The notes under the pieces: model-generated
Told to the model about the DNA's origin: nothing
Database searches by the model: none
What the model saw: the letters and a program-made list of their open reading frames with translations, nothing else
In this document: positions 1-4,691 of the stretch, in pieces
Layout: each line of letters opens with the position of its first letter
Position numbering within the stretch: the first letter of the stretch is position 1
Position numbers and translations under genes: made by a program
Origin: Clostridiales bacterium
GTDB lineage: Bacteria > Bacillota > Clostridia > Oscillospirales > CAG-272
DNA: 7,151 bases
Direction: 5' to 3'
Assembly: GCA_016280525.1 (NCBI GenBank)
Contig: JAEEGW010000233.1
Location: 1 to 7,151, forward strand

Positions 1-69
1 GGTAAACCCGCACGAGCAAAACGATAAGACGATTACTAAACACAGTGCGATACAAATCAGTTTTTTCAT
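1..69 (-). CDS. Lipoprotein, N-terminal fragment (runs off left edge)
   Basis: Only the first 23 codons are in the window. They begin with ATG at 69, preceded by an AGGAG ribosome binding site 10 nt upstream. The peptide has a lipoprotein signal layout: a Lys-Lys n-region, a hydrophobic stretch at about residues 4-17, then Phe-Cys-Ser-Cys-Gly, with Cys20 the likely lipidated residue (Ser at -1). The protein is therefore probably anchored to the outer face of the membrane. Nothing of the mature domain is visible, so no function can be given. No convincing promoter lies between the start codon and hairpin array A, which begins about 33 bp upstream. Confidence 0.75.
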   Translation of the reverse strand, partial: MKKLICIALCLVIVLSFCSCGFT

Positions 70-101
70 ACTTAAACTGCTCCTGTATTTTTGATTATTC
101 A

Positions 102-258
102 TTCCGCGTAAGCGGAAATTCACGACGGCTATCAGCCGTCAATTCACTTCTAAATGTTTTATCAGTATAATATCCTGTGTTATGCAAAAGTGAATTGCGC
201 TACGCGCGTGAATTGCCCTTCGGGCGTGAATTGGCTTTGCCGTGAATTGCCTGACGGC
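102..258. repeat. Hairpin array A: small hairpins separated by aattcac / gtgaatt spacers around a 42-nt core
   Basis: Left arm: hairpin TTCCGC-gtaa-GCGGAA (102-117), spacer aattcac (117-123), hairpin GACGGC-tatca-GCCGTC (124-140), spacer aattcac (141-147). A 42-nt AT-rich core follows (148-189). Right arm: spacer gtgaatt at 190, 208, 226 and 242, each followed by a different hairpin: GCGC-tac-GCGC, GCCC-ttc-GGGC, GGC-ttt-GCC and GCC-tgac-GGC. The right-arm spacer is the exact reverse complement of the left-arm one. The whole therefore forms one large inverted repeat, with spacers that can pair across the core and small hairpins projecting sideways. Array B (3972-4202) is a diverged relative. 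This is non-coding repeat DNA; no function is known to me. Confidence 0.85.
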
Positions 259-267
259 ATTAATAAC

Positions 268-315
268 GGACGACCGATGGTCGCCCCTGCGAGCGGGGCG
301 TCGAAGCGGCGCCCC
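268..315. repeat. GGGGCGACC-type palindrome with adjoining GC-rich hairpin
   Basis: On the minus strand 267-287 reads as an imperfect palindrome of the type GGGGCGACC-atc-GGTCGTCC, preceded by GCA. A relative at 2611-2629 is a near-perfect palindrome, and a degraded one is at 3944-3962. Next to it, GGGGCG (295-300) can pair with CGCCCC (310-315). Alternatively GCCCC (283-287) can pair with GGGGC (295-299); the two pairings are mutually exclusive. This looks like a dispersed intergenic palindrome, not a gene. Confidence 0.6.
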
Positions 316-319
316 CTGC

Positions 320-344
320 ATTCTTAATTCTGAATTCTTAATTC
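320..344. repeat. AT-rich direct repeat (ATTCTTAATTC x2)
   Basis: ATTCTTAATTC occurs at 320-330 and again at 334-344, immediately before the GGGAGGGG hairpin at 345. Similar AT-rich runs adjoin the other palindromes: 4207-4236 (tgaattctaaattctg-like) next to array B, and the TTCACTA tandem at 4838-4857 before the matching intact hairpin. It appears to be a recurring part of the same repeat assemblies. Confidence 0.6.
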
Positions 345-455
345 GGGAGGGGATAGGGGTTCCCCGACGCGAACTTGAGAGCGTTGGGGGTTCACGGGAT
401 AGGGGTTCCCCGACGCGAACTTGAGAGCGTTGGGGGTTCACGTAAGACCCCTCCC
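345..455. repeat. Hairpin GGGAGGGG / CCCCTCCC interrupted by two copies of element I
   Basis: GGGAGGGG (345-352) is perfectly complementary to CCCCTCCC (448-455), but the arms are separated by a 95-nt loop made almost wholly of two tandem copies of element I. The same stem with a 3-nt loop (tga) is present intact at 4859-4877. It lies just downstream of the VWA stop codon, the same position that the intact copy has relative to the ABC permease. On the minus strand it could form a 3'-end structure, but no T-tract follows, so I do not call it an intrinsic terminator. Confidence 0.75.
351..442. repeat. Element I, exact tandem duplication (2 x 46 bp)
   Basis: Positions 351-396 and 397-442 are identical over 46 bp. 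Each unit contains the palindrome GGGGTTCCCC followed by a hairpin CCCC-g-ACGC / GCGT-t-GGGG with a 10-nt loop beginning gaac. The two units are inside the loop of the GGGAGGGG/CCCCTCCC hairpin. Exact identity suggests recent duplication. Other copies are at 2668-2711 (same orientation) and at 4076-4118 and 4137-4180 (opposite orientation). Confidence 0.9.
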
Positions 456-461
456 CTGCAG

Positions 462-1976
462 TTATTGATGATACGGCGGCGTGTACGGAACTTTTTCTCC
501 CGCGTAAATGCCGCAGTATTCGCAGGCTACGCGGATCATGCATTCGTTTAAAAATTCAACGGTGTGCTCGCCGACCTCGGCTTCTTTGTGTCCGCCGCCG
601 ATACCGGAGTCGTTCGTGATGAATATATACGTACCGCCGGTCATAAGCGCCCAGCTTCTGAGTAAGAACTCGGTCTCGCCGTCAACGCCGGAGGACGCAA
701 CGGGTATAATTCTGATTCCCTGCTCCGCCGCGGTCTTCACGGTTTTGAGCAGCTCGACGTTGACTTCCTGGATCTCGCTCTCGGAGTGAGGCGGCGCGTC
801 AAGGACTATGAAGCAGAGTTTGACGGCTTCTTCACGCCAGTCGTGACCTGATACGGCGTTGTCAAGCGCGGTGTGCACGGCTTCCGGATAGTCTCCGCCG
901 CCGTAAGCGCTCTGTTCCTTCAACTGTTCTATACATTCGTTTATATCTTCTCTGAAATCGAAGAACTTTACGGTATAATCGTCGCCTTCATCGCGGTAGA
1001 AGTTGACGCTGACGCGGATCGATATGCTCTCTCCGGCCTTCGCAACGCGTTCCACCACGTCGTACAGCTCGGCTTTGATGTATTCAAGCTCGTCGCCCAT
1101 GCTTCCGGTCGTGTCTATCACAAGCATAAGATCAAGCGCTTTGACCTCTATTCCGGCTTCCGCCGCGCTTATTTCGATCTCGGTCTTGCCGTCAAGAGCT
1201 ACGGTCTGCTCGCCGACGGATACCGCGTCCGCGGTTTTGTCATTGCCCGTGATATTGCCGAAAAGATACGCGCGGCCGTTTATATCGGTTTTGCCGGTGT
1301 ATATGACCTCGTCGCCGGACAGAAGCTTGACGGGTACGTTGAAGCACGCGTTTTCGCCGTCTGTGACTTTAACCGTTACTATGTTCGCCGTATCGAGTTT
1401 TCTGCTGTTTACGAATCCTTTCCACTCATCTTTTGACAGCAGCTTCAACCAGTCCGCAATATTGTCCGCGTCTTTCCATTCGCCGGCGGTAAGCGTGCCG
1501 GCAGCGGCGTCTACGGCGTTGACTTCACCGTCATAACCCTCGATATATTCGTAGCCTATTTTCGCTTCCTCACTCGGCGAAGCCGGAGCGGGTGAAAAGC
1601 CTGATTTGGGGCTGGACGCTTTATCTGAATAATAACCGCGGCCGTCAAGCGCTATGCCGCCCGACGGTTCCTCTGCCGACGGATCTCTTTCGCCTATAAC
1701 GCCGTCTTTATATTCTTTCGGCGTAGTGTCCGCCGGTTTATCAGTATCAGCCGCCGTATCAGCCGCCGCAGTCGTATCCGTAACCGTGGGATCAGCAGGC
1801 TTTTCTTTAGCTTTGTACGCTATTACGGCGAAAACGGACGCGCCTACTATTGTCAGCGCAAGCACCGCCGCTATAACGGCAAGCCTTCCGGCTTTTCTGC
1901 GCCTTATCGCGCTTTCTTTTACTTTTTCATCTCTTTGTGATAGAATTTCTTTTGCTCTTTCGTCATACGATTTCAT
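462..1976 (-). CDS. Membrane-anchored VWA-domain protein, partner of the ECF sigma factor (putative sensor/anti-sigma)
   Basis: Residue numbers below count from an upstream TTG at 1982 (506 aa). I prefer the ATG at 1976 (504 aa), because AGGAGG then sits 9 nt upstream instead of 3. Visible parts, in order: a charged cytoplasmic tail (about 1-33, ending in an RRRK cluster); one membrane segment (about 34-56); a low-complexity Thr/Asp/Ala/Pro linker (about 60-140); a beta-rich region with Asp-Ile-Asn-Gly (about 200-275) resembling carboxypeptidase-regulatory/Ig-like folds; and a VWA domain (about 283-490). The VWA domain has a MIDAS-like Asp290-x-Thr292-x-Ser294, a GGGDYPEA motif at 361-368 and LDAPPH at 394-399. 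The basic cluster before the membrane segment predicts an outside VWA domain. The gene overlaps the sigma gene by 14 nt, so translation is probably coupled. Position suggests a sigma regulator, but the tail has no HxxxCxxC zinc anti-sigma motif. The regulatory role is inference; the VWA call is firm. Confidence 0.85.
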   Translation of the reverse strand: MKSYDERAKEILSQRDEKVKESAIRRRKAGRLAVIAAVLALTIVGASVFAVIAYKAKEKPADPTVTDTTAAADTAADTDKPADTTPKEYKDGVIGERDPSAEEPSGGIALDGRGYYSDKASSPKSGFSPAPASPSEEAKIGYEYIEGYDGEVNAVDAAAGTLTAGEWKDADNIADWLKLLSKDEWKGFVNSRKLDTANIVTVKVTDGENACFNVPVKLLSGDEVIYTGKTDINGRAYLFGNITGNDKTADAVSVGEQTVALDGKTEIEISAAEAGIEVKALDLMLVIDTTGSMGDELEYIKAELYDVVERVAKAGESISIRVSVNFYRDEGDDYTVKFFDFREDINECIEQLKEQSAYGGGDYPEAVHTALDNAVSGHDWREEAVKLCFIVLDAPPHSESEIQEVNVELLKTVKTAAEQGIRIIPVASSGVDGETEFLLRSWALMTGGTYIFITNDSGIGGGHKEAEVGEHTVEFLNECMIRVACEYCGIYAGEKVPYTPPYHQ

Positions 1977-2511
1977 TATCAAACCCCTCCTCTACGAGTT
2001 TCTCTTTTAGCGAATTTTTGGCGCGGTTTAACAGCGTATATACCGCCGCTTTGCTCTTTCGCAGGACCTTTGCGGTCTGCTCCGCGCTCATGCCTTCAAA
2101 ATACGTAAGCCACAGAACCTCTCTGTATTCCGGCTTGAGCCCGTCAAGCGCTTTATAGATGATCTTGTTTCTTTCATCTTTTATGTACGCCTGCTCCGGT
2201 CCGTCCTCCGTTTCCGCCGTCTCTTCAAGACTTAACGACGGCGGCGGAGATTTTTTCCTCAAGCTGTCATACGCGATATTTCTGCCTATGCTGAAAAGCC
2301 AGGTTTTAAACGACGACCTGCCGTCAAAGTTCGGGCGCTTGAGCGCAAGCTTGAGCAGCGTGTCGTCCGCCAGCTCCTCCGCGCGGCAAAAGTCGCCGAC
2401 TATGCCGTTTATATACGCGGCAAGTCCGTCAAAGTATTCTCTGACGATCTCGTAAAAGCCCTGATCGTCGCCGTTTTTGTATTTTTCGTAGCTTAAGGCA
2501 CCTTTATCCAT
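1963..2511 (-). CDS. ECF-type RNA polymerase sigma factor (sigma-70 family)
   Basis: This 182-aa protein has the compact two-domain plan of extracytoplasmic-function sigma factors. Region 2 spans about residues 15-88; it includes AEELADDTLLKL (44-55), followed by FKTWLFSIGRNIAYDSLRK (68-86). Region 4 spans about 115-172, with LKPEYREVLWLTYFEGMSAEQTA leading into the helix-turn-helix ending AVYTLLNRAKNSLKEKL. Between them is a short acidic linker with three prolines (89-91). The ATG at 2511 has GGAG 4 nt upstream. It should direct RNA polymerase to a small set of promoters, including its own (see 2546-2577). The following gene overlaps its 3' end and is the likely regulator. The ECF subgroup cannot be assigned by eye. 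Confidence 0.95.
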   Translation of the reverse strand: MDKGALSYEKYKNGDDQGFYEIVREYFDGLAAYINGIVGDFCRAEELADDTLLKLALKRPNFDGRSSFKTWLFSIGRNIAYDSLRKKSPPPSLSLEETAETEDGPEQAYIKDERNKIIYKALDGLKPEYREVLWLTYFEGMSAEQTAKVLRKSKAAVYTLLNRAKNSLKEKLVEEGFDNEIV

Positions 2512-2545
2512 ATTGCTCCAAAAAGATTCTGCAGTTCTTTTACTC

Positions 2546-2577
2546 TATTAGACGGGTGTTTTTTTCAATTTCTTACA
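2546..2577 (-). promoter_or_regulatory. Putative ECF (autoregulatory) promoter of the sigma-VWA operon
   Basis: Read on the minus strand: TGTAAG (2577-2572), 17 nt rich in A, then CGTCTAATA (2554-2546). The CGTC-type -10 with a TG(T/A)AA(C/G)-like -35 resembles promoters used by Bacillus/Clostridia ECF sigma factors. It is about 35 bp upstream of the sigma start codon. No competing TTGACA/TATAAT pair is evident here. Autoregulation is inference. Confidence 0.6.
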
Positions 2578-2606
2578 GTATTTGATAAAAATTTTCGCGT
2601 CATCCT

Positions 2607-2630
2607 GTAGGGGCGATCATTGATCGCCCG
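2607..2630. repeat. Dispersed palindrome GGGCGATCA-t-TGATCGCCC
   Basis: A perfect 9-bp inverted repeat (2611-2619 and 2621-2629) preceded by GTAG. Related imperfect copies are at 268-287 (minus strand) and 3944-3962. It lies upstream of the sigma-operon promoter and next to array D. It has the look of a REP-like intergenic palindrome; the stem is not followed by a T-run. Confidence 0.7.
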
Positions 2631-2641
2631 CGTTCTTTCTC

Positions 2642-2857
2642 GTCCCGTAGGGACACATCGAGCCGAAGGGGTTCCCCGACGCGAACCGGTGAGCGTTGGG
2701 GGTTCCCGCATGGCACATCGAGCCGAAGGCACATCGAGCCGAAGGCATATCGACTTTTTTCGTCGATATATCGCTTACGCGATTCGATGTGCAGACCTGC
2801 CCGGTCTGCTCGATGTGTGCGTCTTCCGACGCACTCGATATGTTTGCTTTCGCAAAC
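2642..2857. repeat. Hairpin array D: hairpins separated by acatcga / tcgatgt spacers
   Basis: Left arm: GTCCC-gta-GGGAC (2642-2654), then spacer acatcga at 2655, 2715 and 2731, each followed by GCC-gaa-GGC. The first of these hairpins is interrupted by element I. Centre: ATATCGAC (2747-2754), loop ttttttc, GTCGATAT (2762-2769). Right arm: ATCGC-ttac-GCGAT, spacer tcgatgt, GCAGACC-tgccc-GGTCTGC, spacer tcgatgt, GTGCGTC-ttcc-GACGCAC, spacer tcgatat, GTTTGC-tttc-GCAAAC (ends 2857). Spacers flip to their reverse complement across the centre, as in array A, but the spacer word is different. It starts 8 nt after the stop of the lipoprotein gene at 2866. Its last hairpin plus T-run (2863-2867) would resemble a terminator only for plus-strand transcription, and no plus-strand gene is present there. 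Confidence 0.85.
2668..2711. repeat. Element I copy inside a GCC-gaa-GGC hairpin of array D
   Basis: The 44 nt between GCCgaa (2662-2667) and GGC (2712-2714) contain GGGGTTCCCC, the stem CCCC-g-ACGC / GCGT-t-GGGG and a 10-nt loop gaaccggtga. Two uninterrupted GCCgaaGGC units with the same spacer follow directly (2722-2730 and 2738-2746). The empty site is therefore visible beside the filled one. Confidence 0.85.
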
Positions 2858-2865
2858 AAGAATTT

Positions 2866-3357
2866 TTATTTCAAATAAACCTCGGTTATATACCAGATTT
2901 CTTCAGGTCTGTCCATTTCAAAACAAATCTCATATTGTACGTTGTTTTCATTATCTTTGAAAACGGTATACGCGCTTGCGTGCGTGGCGTCGATACTCGT
3001 AACGATGTCCTTTATCTCTATAACGGATTTGCTGAAATCGGCTCCTTCGTCGGCGGCTTTTTTCAGCCACGGTATGACCTTGCAAAGCTCGTCAAACGAT
3101 TTTTTGTTTTCCTCGGTCAAAGACAGGCTCTTTGTGTATCCGTCCGAGAAAATTTCAAGCAGCTTATCCGCGCTTTTTTCATATACAGCCGTACCTATCT
3201 CTTTTACCCTGTCCTTGACCTTGCCGGGCTGATCTCCGACGTAATTCCATTCGATCCCCGTACAGGACGTAAGGATAAATAACGCTATTATCATAGTTAT
3301 TGTAAGCAATACTATAACGATCAGTTTGTTTTTTCTGTTTTTCATTTTTTCTTCCAT
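2866..3357 (-). CDS. Putative lipoprotein, NTF2-like fold possible
   Basis: The product is 163 aa from ATG 3357, which lacks a clear ribosome binding site. An internal ATG at 3345 (residue 5) follows GGAAG and gives a cleaner lysine-rich signal peptide, so the start is uncertain. The signal peptide ends in the lipobox Leu-Thr-Ser-Cys, with Cys32 as the lipidation site. The mature part has helices with a repeated pattern of Lys/Glu/Asp (about 40-110) and then strands ending in EIWYITEVYLK. This layout is like small NTF2/DUF4878-type lipoproteins, but that is a fold guess only. It starts 23 nt after the DUF5104-like gene and is probably co-transcribed with it. Array D begins right after its stop codon. 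Confidence 0.8.
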   Translation of the reverse strand: MEEKMKNRKNKLIVIVLLTITMIIALFILTSCTGIEWNYVGDQPGKVKDRVKEIGTAVYEKSADKLLEIFSDGYTKSLSLTEENKKSFDELCKVIPWLKKAADEGADFSKSVIEIKDIVTSIDATHASAYTVFKDNENNVQYEICFEMDRPEEIWYITEVYLK

Positions 3358-3380
3358 ATTTATTCTTTATTATTTCATTA

Positions 3381-3911
3381 TCAAGAGCTGATTGTTCCAA
3401 AGTCATAAAAAGGGATCGTTATACCGGGCGTTTTTGCCCAGTCATCAATATTACCGGTCAATTTGCTTTCTTCATCTTTTCTGATTATCATCAAAGAACG
3501 GATACCCTTGTTATCATCATTGGCTGTATCGACAGCTACGTCATAGAAATATACCATGTATTCTTCCTTATCGGTCGTAAGACCGTACCAAAAGATAAGC
3601 TCCTTAACACGCCCGTATTCACCCGAAGAATCATAACACACGGGAGAACCGTCTTCTTTCCACGAAATCACACTGCCTTGGATGTATGAAAGCAGCCTGT
3701 CAACGCTGTCATCATCAATATAAACGTTAGGCGAAAAAGATGATTTTACTTTTTCCCGATCATTGCTTTTTACAGCGTTAAACAATTGGTCAGCGCATTC
3801 GCGCATGAGCTTATCATCCGAGCCGGGATATGTGAGTATGCTTGATAACGCGCAGGATGAGAGGCTGAATATCAGCACAACTAATATTAACACAACTGTA
3901 GTACGTTTCAT
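3381..3911 (-). CDS. DUF5104-like lipoprotein
   Basis: The product is 176 aa from ATG 3911, with AAAGGAAA about 7 nt upstream. The signal peptide has MKR, a hydrophobic core and the lipobox Leu-Ser-Ser-Cys (Cys20), so it is a predicted surface lipoprotein. The mature region reads like the DUF5104 family as I remember it: LFNAVKSNDREKVKSSFS (about 43-60), GSVISWKEDG, a Tyr/Lys-rich turn, DKEEYMVYFYDVAVDTANDDNKGI (about 124-147) and a C-terminal IPFYDFG. The family occurs widely in Clostridia and has no known function. It is first of two lipoprotein genes in a likely operon. Its base composition looks more AT-rich than the flanking sigma and ABC operons, which may hint at accessory origin. No clear promoter was found in the 60 bp before array B. 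Confidence 0.85.
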   Translation of the reverse strand: MKRTTVVLILVVLIFSLSSCALSSILTYPGSDDKLMRECADQLFNAVKSNDREKVKSSFSPNVYIDDDSVDRLLSYIQGSVISWKEDGSPVCYDSSGEYGRVKELIFWYGLTTDKEEYMVYFYDVAVDTANDDNKGIRSLMIIRKDEESKLTGNIDDWAKTPGITIPFYDFGTISS

Positions 3912-3943
3912 TATATTTTCCTTTTATTCTTAATTTTTCGGAT

Positions 3944-3962
3944 GGGCGATCAATGACAGCCC
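3944..3962. repeat. Degenerate copy of the GGGCGATCA palindrome
   Basis: GGGC (3944-3947) and GCCC (3959-3962) enclose gatcaatgaca. This is recognisably the 2611-2629 palindrome with one arm decayed. A G and five T follow on the plus strand, but the stem is short and no plus-strand gene precedes it, so I do not call it a terminator. Confidence 0.5.
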
Positions 3963-4075
3963 GTTTTTCACTTTCGCGACAGCGGAAATTCACGACGGCG
4001 ATAAGCCGTCAATTCACCTCTAAAGGCTTTATTAAGATAATATCTGTTGTGATGAAAGAATGAATTGCGCCTTAC

Positions 4076-4118
4076 GGGAACCCCCAACGCTCTCAAGTTC
4101 GCGTCGGGGAATCCCTAT
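4076..4118. repeat. Element I copy (inverted) inside a GCGC/GCGC hairpin of array B
   Basis: Host arms GCGC (4067-4070) and GCGC (4119-4122) are the counterpart of the intact GCGC-tac-GCGC in array A. The insert carries CCCC-a-ACGC / GCGT-c-GGGG with loop tctcaagttc. It is the reverse complement of the copies at 351-442, with the palindrome GGGGaatCCC at its right end slightly decayed. Confidence 0.85.
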
Positions 4119-4136
4119 GCGCGTGAATTGCCTATC

Positions 4137-4180
4137 GGGAACCCCCATTGCTCACTATGTTCGCAACGGGGAACCCCTAT
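4137..4180. repeat. Element I variant (inverted) inside a GCC/GGC hairpin of array B
   Basis: Same layout as the other copies, but the stem is CCCC-a-TTGC / GCAA-c-GGGG, so two base pairs have changed on both sides with pairing kept. The loop is 11 nt (tcactatgttc). The host arms are GCC (4130-4132) and GGC (4184-4186). Short similar words, tatc before and tatatc after, might be a target duplication, but they are too short to be sure. Confidence 0.8.
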
Positions 4181-4238
4181 ATCGGCGTGAATTGCCTGCG
4201 GCGTTACTGAATTCTAAATTCTGAATTTTTAATTTCCC

Positions 4239-4607
4239 TTATTCAACCTCAACTTCCAATTCGGCAGTAAATACCGGCTTGTCGATAACAACTCCGTTGT
4301 AAGCGCAATTTGCCTTGACCTCAATTTTAAGTACAGCTTTTCCGGCCTTTAAGCCTTTTATTGTAAGTCCGGAAACTTCAACAATATCGCTGCCGTCAAT
4401 AATTTCGACCTTTTGATCAGTCCATTTGACAATAGGCGTACCGGTTGTATCGGGATACGTGATCTCAATTTCAGCGGAAGTTCCCTGAGTCAACGGCTTT
4501 GGATTATAATCCACGGATATATTCTCTGTTGGCAATACAGGATCACAGTCGACAAATATACTCAAGCAAAGCAATATAATAAGAACCGTAAAGAAAGTTT
4601 TTTTCAT
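4239..4607 (-). CDS. Small exported protein with bacterial Ig-like (Big_2-type) domain
   Basis: The product is 122 aa from ATG 4607, with AGGAG 7 nt upstream. The N-terminus is a signal peptide (MKK, hydrophobic to about residue 19). Cys21 follows Phe-Val-Asp, and Asp at -1 is a poor lipobox, so it may be a lipoprotein or a conventionally secreted protein. The remainder is beta-rich: PLTQGTSAEIEITYPD (38-53), VKWTDQKVEIIDG, then VSGLTIKGLKAGKAVLKIEVKA (about 78-99), which resembles the end of a Big_2 Ig-like repeat. One domain with no partner domain suggests a small surface or adhesion-type protein; a specific role cannot be read. It stands alone between array B and the GC-rich region at 4640-4880, and I saw no promoter with good spacing. 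Confidence 0.75.
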   Translation of the reverse strand: MKKTFFTVLIILLCLSIFVDCDPVLPTENISVDYNPKPLTQGTSAEIEITYPDTTGTPIVKWTDQKVEIIDGSDIVEVSGLTIKGLKAGKAVLKIEVKANCAYNGVVIDKPVFTAELEVEVE

Positions 4608-4643
4608 TATGTAACTCCTCTTGATCTATAAATTCCGTTTTCT

Positions 4644-4691
4644 GCGGCTTCAGCCGCGCGCGTCGGCGGCCCGGCCCACCGCCCGACGCGC
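4644..4691. repeat. Two adjacent GC-rich hairpins
   Basis: GCGGC-ttca-GCCGC (4644-4657) is followed by GCGCGTCGG (4658-4666) pairing with CCGACGCGC (4683-4691). The second stem can extend three pairs with one bulged C. On the plus strand it is followed by a T-rich stretch (ttactttttatac), which looks like an intrinsic terminator on that strand. No plus-strand gene precedes it, so its role is unclear. Confidence 0.65.

Larger units (their letters stand above)
3972..4202. repeat. Hairpin array B (relative of array A) with two element-I insertions
   Basis: Left arm: TTTCGC-gaca-GCGGAA (3972-3987), spacer aattcac (3987-3993), GACGGC-gataa-GCCGTC (3994-4010), spacer aattcac (4011-4017). The core (4018-4059) is 42 nt, exactly the length in array A, and matches it at 30 of 42 positions without gaps by my count. 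Right arm: spacer atgaatt (4060), GCGC, element I, GCGC (4067-4122), spacer gtgaatt (4123), GCC, element I, GGC (4130-4186), spacer gtgaatt (4187), GCC-tgc-GGC (4194-4202). An AT-rich repeat run follows to about 4236, ending at the stop codon of the next gene. This array accounts for most of the 327-nt gap. Confidence 0.85.

Noticed and set aside
102..258. CRISPR array
   Set aside because: The constant unit is only 7 nt, the variable parts are self-complementary hairpins of 9-17 nt, the spacer word inverts midway, and no cas gene is present.
139..543. Minus-strand open frame of 134 codons across array A and the element I copies
   Set aside because: It is mostly translated repeat, rich in Arg/Ser/Pro, has no ribosome binding site, and overlaps the end of the VWA gene in another frame.
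873..1536. Long plus-strand open frames opposite the VWA gene
   Set aside because: They are mirror frames of a GC-rich gene with clear VWA motifs, with no ribosome binding site or recognisable domain.
2617..2859. Open frames on both strands over array D
   Set aside because: They encode only repeat units (acatcga/GCCgaaGGC). The plus-strand frame also runs antisense through the lipoprotein gene at 2866-3357.
2842..2867. Intrinsic terminator (GTTTGC-tttc-GCAAAC then T-run)
   Set aside because: The T-run is on the plus strand, while the adjoining gene is transcribed on the minus strand. The hairpin is better explained as the last member of array D.
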